Positions 24,901 through 34,417 of a stretch of 64,000 bases of DNA are shown here, piece by piece. This DNA comes from Branchiostoma lanceolatum. Its lineage: Eukaryota; Chordata; Leptocardii; Amphioxiformes; Branchiostomatidae. The DNA is taken from the NCBI RefSeq assembly GCF_035083965.1, contig NC_089727.1:9801501-9865500 (forward strand), in the 5' to 3' direction. Numbering within the stretch: position 1 is the first letter of the stretch; each line of letters opens with the position of its first letter. The notes under the pieces were generated by a model. The model searched no databases, was not told the origin of the DNA, and saw only the letters and a list, made by a program, of their open reading frames with translations. The translations under genes were made by a program, and so were the position numbers.

Positions 24901-27828
24901 TGATCCAAAATGACATAAATCTAATTTGAAAATTTGGAACAGATTGACAGTCCAGACTGACCTGTTATGAAATATCCACTACCTGCCGCAAAATAGCAAC
25001 CCTGACGCAATGGGTTGCTATATTCACTACTGCAAACATGTTCAAGGAAGTATCCCGTTTATGTCTAAGACGTTTCAGTGCTGTACAAGCATTTTATAAC
25101 TGCTTTTGTAAGGTGAAAAGTGTGTCATCTCTGTATCATCATTTGTCTTCTTGGATTTACCTAATTTTCATCATCATATGCAGGCCCAGGCCAGTGCCCT
25201 TCCTGCTATCATTGTGGTTGACCGGAATGCAGAGGCCTTCCAGGAGACTGAGGAGCCAGACTATGAGGACTTCAGGACTGAGGCTACCATACATTACAAA
25301 CAGCGGCAGGAGTGCTTTCAGAAGGCTGCGACAGCCTATCAGAAGGGGCAAAAGGAACTGGCTTTCTACTACGCTCAGCAGGTAAGATACAAACATTTTC
25401 AAGGCTTTATCTAGCTTGAAATACAATGTATATAAAGAGGGCCACTCAAGAAAGTGTAAATGAAAGGGTTAGAATCAGGATTATGATAGGCAAAAATGTT
25501 TCACTTTTGTTCAGCTTGAAAACTCTCCAGCAGAGACTTGGAAATGTATGTGAAAAAAACAACCTTGGAACGACTCTTTGAAATATTAAAGAAGATTGTA
25601 TGATATTTGGGTAGAGACCCAACATTGTCCAGATTTTTCAATACCTAAATTACCATTCTTGTAGTAGAATTGCAATATCTGGAAGAAAAACCTCAAACAA
25701 AGAGCTGTATAACATTGCACCAATTATAAAAAAAAATATGTTCCACCTTTTTTCCCCAAACAGGGACACTTGCATACAGATAAACTGAGGGAAGCAAACA
25801 GGAGAGCGTCAGAGAAAATTCTGGAGCTCAAGTGAGTATATATTATGGGGTCATAGGGACTGTTGACAGTAACAGTCCTCCAGTTATGGCCTTAGATTAT
25901 TATCATATGCTGGTAATGTACATTGTACAACATCACAATTTGAGGTTGTTGTCTTTTTTAGCCAAGCAAATTTTCGAAGATCCCTTAAGTTTTATAAACA
26001 TTTGTGTGCTGGGATAAATCTGATTGGTTTAGAACAAAACTCTTCAAAAAGTGACAAATTCATCAAAGCCTTCTACAATATTTTCCAGAATTGCTCCTAG
26101 ACTAAGTTGTCCGTGTAGTTGAATGTTGAGCTATGCTCTGTCCTGTAGGAATGCTGGACTGGACCAGCTGAACTGTCTGGACCTACATGGACTGCACGTC
26201 AACGAGGCCATTGATGCACTAAAAAGTGTCTTGAAAGAAAAGGAGAGAGGTAATTACAATAATAACATCTTTTAATAAGCTGGTTCACATTGCCAAGTGT
26301 GCATGGGCAAAGATTAAACCTCTAACTAATCAACAGTTCTTTGTCTAGATGTGGTTTGCTACAACTAGTAGGTGGATCATGTTTAGGTCTAAGGGGCCTT
26401 AACCTCATGACAGTACCTGCAATCCCCTGGAACTGTGATGAAGCTTATACATGTAGACCTTTGACACCTATGTAATAGGTTGCATTGTTTCAGAATACTT
26501 GACAGATCCCCTTTTGCAGTTGTTATCTTTGTTATTATCATTATTGTTTTCTATGATTTACGGCAGTCACAAATCTTTGCCTGACGTTTCTTGTTGTGAA
26601 AAACTAATGATGTGTGCACAGATGTCATCCATAAAATCAAGTCAGTGTGGCCTTAATACCCGAAAAAATCAATCAGCGGACGTGTTTGCAAGCTCTTCAT
26701 GACATTTCCAGCAGTAATATTCCCAGTGTTCTGTCAACTGTCGTACAATTTTTAGGGATTAGCCGATGTTCGCAGGTCTCTGAGCCCTGTTCAACATGAT
26801 AGGGTAGATTTTCAGGTGTTCTGTTCTATTTTAGAATAAGGCGGCCTTCTGGCGATCACAAATACAGCCAAAGCTCGTCAACTGTGGTGTTGAAATGTAT
26901 GTTTAATCATCCCCTCAGAACTTCACCATGCCAGCACCAGTCGCCACCCTGTGGCCAACTACATCTGTGTCATCACCGGGCGGGGCAACAACAGTCGCGG
27001 AGGCGTTGCTAGGCTCAAACCTGCTGTGCTGAACTTTCTCCGCACCAATGACTACAGGTAAGATACTAGAACTCTTTTATAGTACAGTCAAACCTGTACA
27101 AGTGGCCACCTCTACATAAGGACCATCTATCCAATGTGACCACTTTTTGGTGGACCCGTATAATTTAAGATAATTTTTCACATTGACATTAGCATAAAAG
27201 ACCTTGTCTATAGCGACCACCTGTCCACACAGACCAGATTTTATCAGTCCCCTGAGTGGTCTTCTTAGGCAGTTTTGACTGTATCATAATTCAGAAATCA
27301 TGTTGAAGTCTATTTCTGTTATAGAAGGCATAGCATCAGTGGAGAATTGTTATTGTTCTGTCTGTGTTGTGTGTTTGCACTAGGACATTATAATGTCCTT
27401 GCTCTGTATCAACATAATGTAACTACATGTATGTAAGTTAACTAATTCACTCCAAAATCCATGTGAAGTTTTGATAAGAGAAATTTGTCAAATTGATTTA
27501 TGCATAAGGCAATAAAGCAATGTTTTCCAAACAAATTGTAATGTATGGATTGATGTTGACCAACAACCAAATTTGAATTGAATTGTGTCCAAAACAGAAA
27601 AGCAGCACCGAGGATGTATACACATGTAGAAAGGCACCTCTTCTTGTCTTGTTTTAACCCATTGTCCTTCTTATTTTCCTGTGTCCATTTATAACCATGC
27701 AATATCTGTATGGATAAGGTTATTGATAGGTACATCTAGTGCAGAAGACATATCAGTAACAAAAGTGTTTTTCTATTTCCAGGTTCACTGAACCACAGGT
27801 GGGACTGGTGAAGATCACCCTGAAATAA
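3904..27828 (+). CDS. N4BP2: NEDD4-binding protein 2 homologue (CUE, P-loop kinase, DUF1771, Smr)
   Basis: N4BP2 binds ubiquitin and NEDD4-type ligases; it has 5'-polynucleotide-kinase activity and a C-terminal Smr nuclease-type domain. Exons: 3904-4144, 11225-13565, 13795-13913, 14834-14922, 15190-15266, 17514-17672, 18132-20491, 20758-20843, 21202-21259, 21844-22076, 22614-22735, 24486-24642, 25184-25381, 25764-25831, 26149-26249, 26919-27057, 27783-27828. All are AG/GT bounded and total 6594 nt in one frame (2197 residues; human about 1770). The start is MPRRRKTG, like human MPRRRK. Domains: CUE about 44-95; long disordered region; P-loop kinase about 845-980 with Walker A GCPGSGKST (850-858), STDDFF and DNTNTERWEMKPY; second disordered block; CUE-like 1405-1445; MIU/UIM-like about 1850-1920; CUE-like 1935-1975; DUF1771 about 2030-2100; Smr (LDLHGLHVNEA, TGRGNNS) to the end. 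Head to head with PDS5. Confidence 0.96.
4145..6251. other. N4BP2 intron 1, 5' part
   Basis: No exon or clear repeat was recognised in this roughly 2.1 kb. It is AT-rich with scattered ACATGTA motifs. Confidence 0.5.
6256..7587. mobile_element. GC-rich 1.3 kb DNA transposon with TTAA target duplication (non-autonomous)
   Basis: TTAA occurs at both edges (6252-6255 and 7588-7591). The termini are inverted: AGCCCCCGTCACAA at the left against AGCCGGCGTCACAA read inwards from the right (12 of 14 identical). The interior is strikingly rich in CGGCCGA/CGCCCGAGC-type words compared with the AT-rich intron. No transposase-like frame is seen. TTAA duplication is typical of piggyBac and Kolobok-type elements; the class is inferred. 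A second TGTGACGGGG motif near 7470 suggests internal rearrangement or a composite of two copies. Confidence 0.7.
8136..8659. mobile_element. MITE with TA target duplication (GTACGCAC-type, copy 1)
   Basis: Terminal inverted repeats start CCGTATTTTCTTGATTAAAG at the left. The right end reads ATTCGAGTAAAAACGG, and both ends carry AAAGTACGCAC words just inside. TA dinucleotides flank the element (8134-8135, 8660-8661), as in Tc1/mariner-type insertions. It lies in N4BP2 intron 1 and has no coding capacity. A second element with the same layout is at 22872-23329. Confidence 0.7.
8662..10769. other. N4BP2 intron 1, middle part, with degenerate direct duplications
   Basis: No exon recognised. About 9340-9470 and 9471-9600 share words in the same order (ATCCTGGGTTGAAAC / ATCCTGGGATGAAAC, GGTAGGAAATACACTAGAAG / CGTAGGAAATACGCTAGACG), suggesting an old tandem duplication. 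A recent 21-bp tandem duplication (TTCCACACATCTGTATATCAA) is at about 10668-10708. Confidence 0.5.
10772..10980. mobile_element. MITE of the CGGTTTTCGTGG family (copy 1)
   Basis: The ends are inverted (ACTGTAGAAGGGGAAATG at the left; CACTGTAAGAGAAGAATTG read inwards from the right). The core GCGGTTTTCGTGGTGATC...TTCACCGC is itself a hairpin. The same core occurs at 57556-57759 in a NUP98 intron, with decayed relatives at about 49344-49519, 55655-55768 and 63578-63700, so it is a dispersed short repeat family in this genome. Class not determined. Confidence 0.55.
14062..14365 (-). mobile_element. tRNA-derived SINE
   Basis: Read on the minus strand, the segment begins TTGGCGCAACGGTTAGGGTG, a tRNA-like A box. 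About 40 bases later comes GATTTGAATCCC, a B-box match. A non-tRNA body follows (GTCCTTGGAAAAGGCACTTAATAC and onwards). Position and order of the two pol III boxes fit a tRNA-derived SINE. It sits in the N4BP2 intron between 13913 and 14834. A decayed relative is at about 61290-61480. Confidence 0.6.
15772..17077. mobile_element. Composite inverted-repeat element ending in a palindrome (GTTTAGCCATAC family)
   Basis: ATGTTTAGCCATAC stands at 15772-15785 and its reverse complement GTATGGCTAAACAT at 17064-17077. An extra copy of the motif at 17047-17060 makes a near-perfect palindrome with the right end (3-base loop). The interior includes two copies of GAAGATTTGACAGGAG (about 16220 and 16991) and a (GAA)n run at about 17008-17029. 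This looks like a decayed transposon or end-to-end insertion of two copies, inside the intron between N4BP2 exons 5 and 6. No transposase frame is seen. Confidence 0.45.
17200..17440. repeat. GC-rich dispersed repeat, partial copy (shared with 36115-36526)
   Basis: The stretch TAGCCCGGCAGCCGCAGG followed by GGGGTCACGCCCAAAAGTAC matches, in reverse orientation, GTACTTTCGGGCGTGACCCC...CGGTTGCCGGGCTA near 36285-36342. The shared CCCGGC-rich composition stands out from the AT-rich intron. It is a truncated relative of the fuller element downstream of the TRIM-type gene. Confidence 0.5.
22872..23329. mobile_element. MITE with TA target duplication (GTACGCAC-type, copy 2)
   Basis: Inverted ends: CCGTAAAATCCCTATTTACG at the left, and the reverse complement of the same series (CGTAAATAGGAATTTTACGG) at the right. 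TA flanks both sides (22870-22871 and 23330-23331). It carries the same subterminal GTACGCAC / GTGCGTA words as the element at 8136-8659. Non-coding, in the intron that splits the third CUE-like domain of N4BP2. Confidence 0.75.
23500..23884. mobile_element. hAT-like MITE (CAGGGCTCGAAATAC ends)
   Basis: Perfect inverted termini CAGGGCTCGAAATAC (23500-23514) and GTATTTCGAGCCCTG (23870-23884). Subterminal AGGTGCACCAGTGCACCCA and ATTAGGTGCACAG words are also inverted. CAGGG starts are typical of hAT-superfamily ends. The flanks do not show a clean 8-bp target duplication, so the class is inferred. No coding capacity. Confidence 0.65.
24734..24791. repeat. Short inverted repeat with telomere-like centre
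   Basis: CCCTATGTTTCGACACCCCTA and TAGGGGTGTCAGAACATAGGG are near-perfect inverted arms (one mismatch) around ACCCTAGCCCTAACG, which resembles CCCTAA telomere units. It lies in an N4BP2 intron. Confidence 0.5.
27085..27281. mobile_element. MITE of the CAGTCAAACCTG family (copy 1)
   Basis: The ends are inverted: CAGTCAAACCTGTACAAGTG at the left and CAGTCAAAACTGCCTAAGA read inwards from the right. TA flanks both sides (27083-27084, 27282-27283). Internal words AGTGGCCACC and GACCACTTTTTGGTGG are shared with the copy at 58114-58304, which lies in a NUP98 intron. Confidence 0.65.
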
Positions 27829-29850
27829 ACACCAACGTTCAAACTTCAACAGCTTCAAGCTCTTCTTACCGGCACTGATATTTTGTAGATGTTTCTAGAT
27901 TTCGTTGTCAGCCACATCTTGCATATGTTTTGATGATACGCTAATTCAATGTCATGTGATTACTGTAAAATTTATAATTCATATGGAACTGGGACCAGGA
28001 TTAAGTGGTTGGAACATATTATCTGGTGACGTATTAAGGGGAAAGTGGGGAGACTGGAAATATTTCCTTGCACTCTTCTGACAGGAATGGGATAGAATGA
28101 TATTCTTTGTGGTATATGGAATGTTTATATGGGTTAGTGTTGCAGGCAATTTTGATATATCAACATAATTTTGGACTTATGTATTAGAACAGTTGTGTTC
28201 GCTCAGATTTATTTTAAGTGGGGAGTCATAACGGTCATAATAAACTGTTTGGGAAGCCATATTGTATGATGTTAGACAAGGTAATTTTATTTTAACCTTG
28301 TTCCTATTATGGTCTCATCCATGCATTAAAGCTGTAATGGTTACAGTAGAGGTCAGGAGAAGGAGGGTTAAACAGATTAGGGTGGAGGGTCATTTTGTAT
28401 GCATGTGTCTTCAGAGATCACAGGTCTTGTGCAAGGTTTGCCAGACATGTATTTTGAAAAATGCCCACCTGTACCTAAGCTTGCCAAGGCATTATGGACA
28501 TTTTCCTGTCATAGAGGAAGTGTAAACTTGTACAGGTTTTGGACATGTTTGTATATCTTGGAACATTTATATATTTTGGGACAATCCTGTTGCGGAGTGG
28601 ACTATGATTATGATTAAACTTTTAATATTTCATTATTATTGTGGGATTACGAGAAGGCCATGTGCAGTAAATAACTTGTTTATCAGACCTGCTTATTTTT
28701 ATTTGTTGCAAAATCTGAAGAGAAAATTTCACTTTGACATGTTTTCTCATAATATGCTCACCATTTATTATGTGGTCAGTTTAACAGGTTATTTAGTTTA
28801 CATGACCAAAATGGATCTTAGTCTTTATGTCAAGGTGCAATATTGTGGGTGTTGGGTTTTTTCATAGTGTTGTTTTATGTATTTGTTAGAAATGGTGGTA
28901 AATGAATTTGTGTGGATAATTGCTATTTACATATCAGGCTGAAGCGGTGGAAGGGAAGGGATGAACCATGAAGGATTGACGGGGGTGGCAGAATATTTTT
29001 CACTCTTTCTATCAAGATGTGAAAATTATTAATAATCTGCTGTGATGTATTTTTTTCCTCAACCTACATGTATAATGCACAAAAAAATCTTCTTCTCAGT
29101 GTTTACTCTTAAATTCCATTCCCACCCCCAATCTTCTATGGTCCATTCCAATGCACTAATTTACACCTGGATGGCATTAAGGGAAAGTTGTTGGAGGATT
29201 TTGCGGATATTTATGTACACAGAAATGATATGTAAGAATGGAATTTTATCATGCACAACATGTGCTTATTGTAGTTTGAATGTTATGCATGAGTTCAGGT
29301 GCTTGTTGATTAGGAGGTGTTATGTGTTATTCAGAATTTAATGATATCTAGAGCTTGTCCACCTGGCATTTTGCATGGGAAAATCAGGACTAGGATGGGT
29401 TTGGGTGAAAATCTGCTAGACAGAGTTGTCAACCTTTTTAGCGAAGTTTCAGGTAACTTCTGGGGAGTTGTTCTCTGATTTCACAATGAAGAAAAGTCTT
29501 GAGGACAGTGACTTTTGTCCACAGATGATGAACTAGCAGTACGATGGGAACAGTTGAGTAACCGCAGTTTCAGCCATGACTGCAGTACCAATTGGCTCTG
29601 CTAGAGGGAGGTAGAGTTAGGTTGGACTGGACCTCAAACAATATGTATATCCTGCTGCACTTCCTATGTTAAGACAAATGTCAGGTACATGTGTTGACTA
29701 GTTGCCTTAGATGACACACGTGTTTTAAGTATTTTTCTAAACCAGCGAAGCACGTTACACGCATGCAGCAGTTGATCTTTGTGGGTCGGAGGTTTTATAC
29801 ACTGCACTTTTGTACCGGGCCATTTCAGGAATAAAATTTTTCTACATTGC
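27829..29850 (+). other. N4BP2 3' UTR region with candidate poly(A) signals
   Basis: AT-rich, non-coding sequence follows the N4BP2 stop codon (TAA 27826-27828). AATAAA hexamers are at 28239-28244 and 29830-29835; either could end the transcript, giving a UTR of about 0.4 or 2 kb. The small open frames here show no recognisable protein similarity. Confidence 0.45.
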
Positions 29851-30267
29851 AATTTTGTATCTTTGTCTTGTATTTTATAGGACACCAGTGAACTGTGTTT
29901 CTATCCATATATAGGGTAGTAGTAATTTTTGTATAGAAAACAATAATGTACCAGGGGCTTGATGGAGTATAGTGATAAGACAATGTAGATATTGACGTTG
30001 ATAATTGCCATAATGCTCCATTTATGAAAAGTAAGCCCAGCGGCTTTCTATTCCTGATACTAGTACCCATTACCATGTACTTGCTCCGATGTCTCCATCT
30101 TTCTGAAAAGTTAACTCCAACCAGATTATGTTTTCTTCCTGGAAACCCCTTCTATAATGAAAACATGAATACAAAGAGGTTATAAGCTTTCATTACTCCT
30201 TCAATGAACTAAACAACGCTTTCAGAAACATCGTGCAGTATAAACAAGAGTCTTAGGACCCAAAATC
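29851..30267. other. Spacer after N4BP2
   Basis: AT-rich; no gene or repeat recognised. Confidence 0.4.
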
Positions 30268-31434
30268 TCCATGAAACTTTGTTTTTTTATTAAACCAAGT
30301 CCCCCCCCCCATTCTATATCGCTCAATGGTATGACCCACACTGTCCAGCAAGGGGAGAAGTGACCCACTTTCGCTATGAATAGCTACTGACAGCTGGGGG
30401 TGCCACAATATGCAAATTGGACAACACTGCAAATATAGATTTTCTACATTAATTATGCAAATTAAGTCTAATTTGCATAATTTGCAGTTCATTGTATACA
30501 TCTCTGTCTAAGCTACCTGCATAGTAAATAACATGAAAATCTGTCGCTCCTTTCTTCAGTTATTCTCCTTCAAAGACTAGTTTGACAAATACGCCATTGC
30601 AGTTCCAGTGACACATACCAGGGGGCCAAAATCGACCTTGACCTTTCTCCTCCCGACACCTACCCACATACCAAATATCATTACAATCCATCTACACGTT
30701 CTACAGTTATGCTGACTTTACGCATCAGGTGACACAAACATACACGGTGACACAAACATGCACACACGCGCACACACACGCAAACACACTAACTTTGCAT
30801 GATTTGCACTTCAGTGTGTACATCTCTGTCCAACCTACCTGCGTACCAAATTACATGAAAATCTGTTGTTCCTTTCTTCAGTTATTCTCCTTTAGAACAT
30901 TTTTATAAATAGGCCATTGCAGTTCCAGTGACACATACCAGGGGGCCCAAAATCGACTTGACCTTTCTCCTCCCAGCACATACCCACATACCAAATATCA
31001 TTACAATCCATTTACACGTTCTACAGTTATGCTGACTTTAAGCATCCAGCGACACACATGCAAACGATTTTCCTCCTTACTTATGCAAATTCAGTCTCAT
31101 TTGCATAATTTGCACTTAAGTGTGTACATCTCTGTCCAACCTACCTGTGTACCAAATAACATGACAATCTGTCGATCCTTTCTTCAGTTATTCTCCTTAG
31201 AAGATTTTTATAAATACGCCATTGCAGTTCCAGTGACACATACCAGGGGGCCCAAAATCCACCTTGACCTTCCTCCCCCTAACACCTACCCACATACCAA
31301 AAATCATTACAATCCATGTACATGTTCTACAGTTATGCTGACTTTAAGCATCCCGTGACACAAACATACACACAAACACCAAACGCACGCAAAGCAGTAT
31401 CTCCATGAAAAAGCCTTTTTTTATGGAGATAAAC
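30268..31434. repeat. Repeat block with three roughly 290-bp tandem-like copies
   Basis: Three copies of one unit start at about 30446, 30790 and 31078. Each runs from TTTGCATAATTTGCA-type words through TTTCTTCAGTTATTCTCCTT, CAGTTCCAGTGACACATACC and ACATACCAAATATCATTACA to CTACAGTTATGCTGACTTTA. Copies 2 and 3 are the closest pair. Short ACACAC-rich spacers lie between them. The block starts and ends with inverted TCTCCATGAAA / TTTATGGAGATA words (about 30268 and 31401-31434), so the array may sit inside one mobile element. No protein frame is seen. Confidence 0.65.
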
Positions 31435-31724
31435 AGTATGTGATGAAAATCGCACCAACGTTTAACAGTTTAAAAGCTTCTAACAATCAAAGATATTAAC
31501 GCAGCAACAGGTGGTTGCAATGCTGCAATAACTACACGGATCGCTAGATGCCCCCATTCACATGTTTTTATAAATGGCATCCCCGTAGTACAATGGAATG
31601 GCCGATAGAAACTAGTCTGCGAAAAAGGGGAAGTGATCATGAATTACAACATTACTCACCTTTATCCAGTAGCGGTTTCGCACCAAGTAAAGCTAAACTA
31701 CGGCAGTTTCTCTAGACAGAAACC

Positions 31725-33353
31725 ATGGATGCCAGCAGTTCTCGATGTTTCTGCTGCAGACAGTGTCTGTCCTGTACGTACTTTACTTGCTTTGGTGAAT
31801 CACTTTTACCCTCTCGGTCGTCGTGTGGCGGATATTCGATCACCAGCTGTTCGTGCCGTTGTAGGGAGGAAGTTACATGTACCTGCAAATGCAACGTTGG
31901 AAATGTACACGACGTCCTACAGAAGCTTGCCTCTATCACGGGAGGTGCTGTTCTTGTTGTTGGCGGTGCAGCCCTGGCTGTGGGGTCGGGCGGAACAGCC
32001 TTGCCTGTGCTGGGAGGCATGGTGGGAGGCGCCGGCCTGAGCTCGACCATCCACGGCGCAGTCAAAGCGGGGAAGGGGGAGAAAATTAGTGCAGGTGACT
32101 ATTTTGTGGACGTCGGAGTCGGCTTTGTGACCGGTGCGGTGGGAAGCGGAGGGGCAATTGTAACAGAGAAGATAGCCGAAAATTTGGCGACTACAGTGGC
32201 AACAGAAGTTTCAAAAGAAGCGTGCGTGCAAGGCGGTACCAAGCTTGCAGTCCGTATGACAGGAGGAGCGGCGTCGTCAGTAGTAAACACTGCAGTAAAC
32301 GAAGCTGGGACGTGTGTCAAGGGGAAAAGGGACTGGAGAGACTATGGAGACGACGATGGCATGTGGGTCAAAGGCGCAGCCATTGGTGCAGCGGCAGGTA
32401 TCGGGTCTCATGCTTGGTTGGAAATAAAGGAGACCGCACTAGACGTAGTGCAAGACATCTTGAAAAATCAAGATGTTCGGAGTGACGGCCCTCGTACCTG
32501 GTCTGAAGTGAAGAAATCGGACCAGGTGCAGACGTTCTGGAGGAACACGCCAGATGGTCGGAAGGATGGCCGTCATGTCTGGTCTGAAGTGACAGAGTCG
32601 GAACAGGTGCTAGAGCTCTTGAGGAACAAGAAAGACGGTGGGAACAATGGCCCTCACATTCCGCCAAGCAACCAGAACACGGAAATTTGGTCCGAACTGG
32701 TCATACCGGCGGGAAAGGCAGCATGGTCGATACACGGAGGATTAGGGGAGACTGATGGACGGACTGAAAATAATTCCATGAGTCACTTTCACACGTCCTA
32801 TCACCGTTCGACTCCGACTGGAAGTTATTCTGCCATGTTCAATACCCCTTCGAAAGACGCGCGCTTCATACCAAGCCAGCAGCCGGGACCATACATACAT
32901 ACATGTAGCCCGCCAAGCCAGCAGCCGGGACCATGGAGCAGACCGTCAAGCCAGCAGCCGGGACCATGGAGCAGACCGTCAAGCCAGCAGCCGGGACCAT
33001 GGAGCAGACCGTCAAGCCAGCAGCCGGGACCATGGAGCAGATCGTCAAGCCAGCAGCCGGGACCATGGAGCAGACCGTCAAGCCAGCAGCCGGGACCATG
33101 GAGCAGACCGTCAAGCCAGCAGCCGGGACCATGGAGCAGACCGTCAAGTCAGCCACCGGGACAATGGGGCAGCCCGCCATGTCAGCCACCGGGACCATGG
33201 AGTAGCCCGCCTTCCATGTTCAGTCTTCCACCTCCAATGGCTCCAAACAACTCCATGCCTCACGTCTCCCCGAGTTGGCCTTGGCACCCTGCTGGGACGG
33301 TGGCCACTCATGGGGTGGAAGGACAAGCATTTGGTAACCTGTCGCCGGTATAA
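31725..33353 (+). CDS. Unrecognised intronless gene: Cys-rich N terminus, Gly/Ala-rich core, PGPW repeat tail
   Basis: Not recognised. The single exon encodes 542 residues. The start at 31725 has an ideal context (ACCATGG). Residues 1-56 hold about 17 Cys, including CFCCRQC, CSCRC and CTCKC clusters that suit metal binding, lipidation or disulfides. Residues about 68-195 and 212-235 are Gly/Ala/Val-rich (GGAVLVVGGAALAVGSGG, VGFVTGAVGSGGAIV, GAAIGAAAGIG), like glycine-zipper or membrane-inserting helices. Residues about 250-335 carry three WSEV/WSEL-type units (TWSEVKKSDQ, VWSEVTESEQ, IWSELV). Residues about 385-500 are ten 11-residue units of type SQQPGPWSRPS, encoded by a 33-bp minisatellite. 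There is no clear signal peptide. It is tail to tail with a TRIM-NHL gene. It could be a lineage-specific gene or a retrocopy; function unknown. Confidence 0.75.
   Translation: MDASSSRCFCCRQCLSCTYFTCFGESLLPSRSSCGGYSITSCSCRCREEVTCTCKCNVGNVHDVLQKLASITGGAVLVVGGAALAVGSGGTALPVLGGMVGGAGLSSTIHGAVKAGKGEKISAGDYFVDVGVGFVTGAVGSGGAIVTEKIAENLATTVATEVSKEACVQGGTKLAVRMTGGAASSVVNTAVNEAGTCVKGKRDWRDYGDDDGMWVKGAAIGAAAGIGSHAWLEIKETALDVVQDILKNQDVRSDGPRTWSEVKKSDQVQTFWRNTPDGRKDGRHVWSEVTESEQVLELLRNKKDGGNNGPHIPPSNQNTEIWSELVIPAGKAAWSIHGGLGETDGRTENNSMSHFHTSYHRSTPTGSYSAMFNTPSKDARFIPSQQPGPYIHTCSPPSQQPGPWSRPSSQQPGPWSRPSSQQPGPWSRPSSQQPGPWSRSSSQQPGPWSRPSSQQPGPWSRPSSQQPGPWSRPSSQPPGQWGSPPCQPPGPWSSPPSMFSLPPPMAPNNSMPHVSPSWPWHPAGTVATHGVEGQAFGNLSPV
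32866..33205 (+). repeat. 33-bp coding minisatellite (about 10 units)
   Basis: Units of the type AGCCAGCAGCCGGGACCATG plus GAGCAGACCGTCA repeat about seven times almost perfectly, with three diverged units at the edges. The period is a multiple of three, so the protein repeat (SQQPGPWSRPS) stays in frame. Near-identity of the central units points to recent unequal exchange or slippage. Confidence 0.9.
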
Positions 33354-34417
33354 GTAAAATTGAAATTGCTCTCCAACAATTATATTAGTAAATGACGTAA
33401 AAGTAGTTTTAGCTTTATCACATATTTTGCGAGAAAACATTTAGATATGTAAAGTTACATAATCGGACAGCCTTCCTCCTAGTTAGAAATTGTTAATTGT
33501 ATGCATGTAGTTAACGTTAGATATTGAGTTCTCGGATAAGGACATCTAATACTTTTTATTCATTTGTAATGAAGACGTTTCCCGGTGGCGGAAGTAAGAG
33601 CTCCAGTATTTGGAACATTCATGGCTTAGGTTCTAAATAAGACGTGGATTTATTTTGCCCATATTAGCAAATTTCAGTTTGCAAATTTCACTATAGAAAT
33701 TTGCTTCTGGAAACATGGACTACAGATAAAACACAATTGATATATCAACTTAAAACCATTCTTACAGAACAAAGAGTAAATACATGTAACTTAGATAGTC
33801 TAGAAGACGGGTGTCATTTTATTGTTGACTGTACGTTATACAAAGAAATATCCTCCTCAATTGTATGCAAGATATGTTCCCTAGCTTTCGATATTCAAAT
33901 AGATATACTAGTACATAATGTAGCAATGCACTGAATGAAGTAGTCACCATCGGATTTCTATGGACGAATAACATAACAGGGACAGCAAACTCTTTTCTGG
34001 GCACACATTCAACATTCAAGCAGATGTAGGATTTTGCCCTGTTTTAGGCGTGTTCCAGTTCGTCTTTATAGTAAGTTTGCGTTGTTCTCTCTTCACCGAT
34101 AAAAATGAGGTTACATCTGCTTGGTGATCAGGTCTACTTACATACATACTAGAGGTTGCTTAGAGATTGCATCTGCTTAGAGATTACACTTGCTTGTACA
34201 ATATCATTAGAGATTGTACACATTGAAAGTATTGCTCGTATTAACGAATCTGAAGAACTGATTTTCATCATTTAAGACACAAATAATGTTAAGTGACAGT
34301 CCATTGTGTTCTGTGAGTCTAACTTGAACTTTGTTTGCTAACATTCGAACTTTGTTTACTAACACAATGGATATCAAAAGACAACGAAGACTATATATAG
34401 ACGAAAATACTAGCATA
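33354..34417. other. Spacer between convergent genes with possible LINE remnant
   Basis: At 33701-33934 a frame reads CHFIVDCTLYKEISSSIV, reminiscent of the Cys-His tail after the reverse transcriptase in CR1/L2-type LINEs. It is short and has no supporting domain, so this is only a suggestion. Nothing else was recognised. Confidence 0.3.

Noticed and set aside
31633..32040. Frame starting at 31633 over the orphan gene
   Set aside because: Different frame from the 542-codon gene and ends inside it; the ACCATGG start at 31725 is much better.
32866..33205. Alternative-frame and antisense proteins across the 33-bp minisatellite
   Set aside because: Openness is a by-product of a stop-free unit whose length is a multiple of three; no independent evidence of translation. 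The repeat is also not a CRISPR array: there are no spacers and the genome is eukaryotic.
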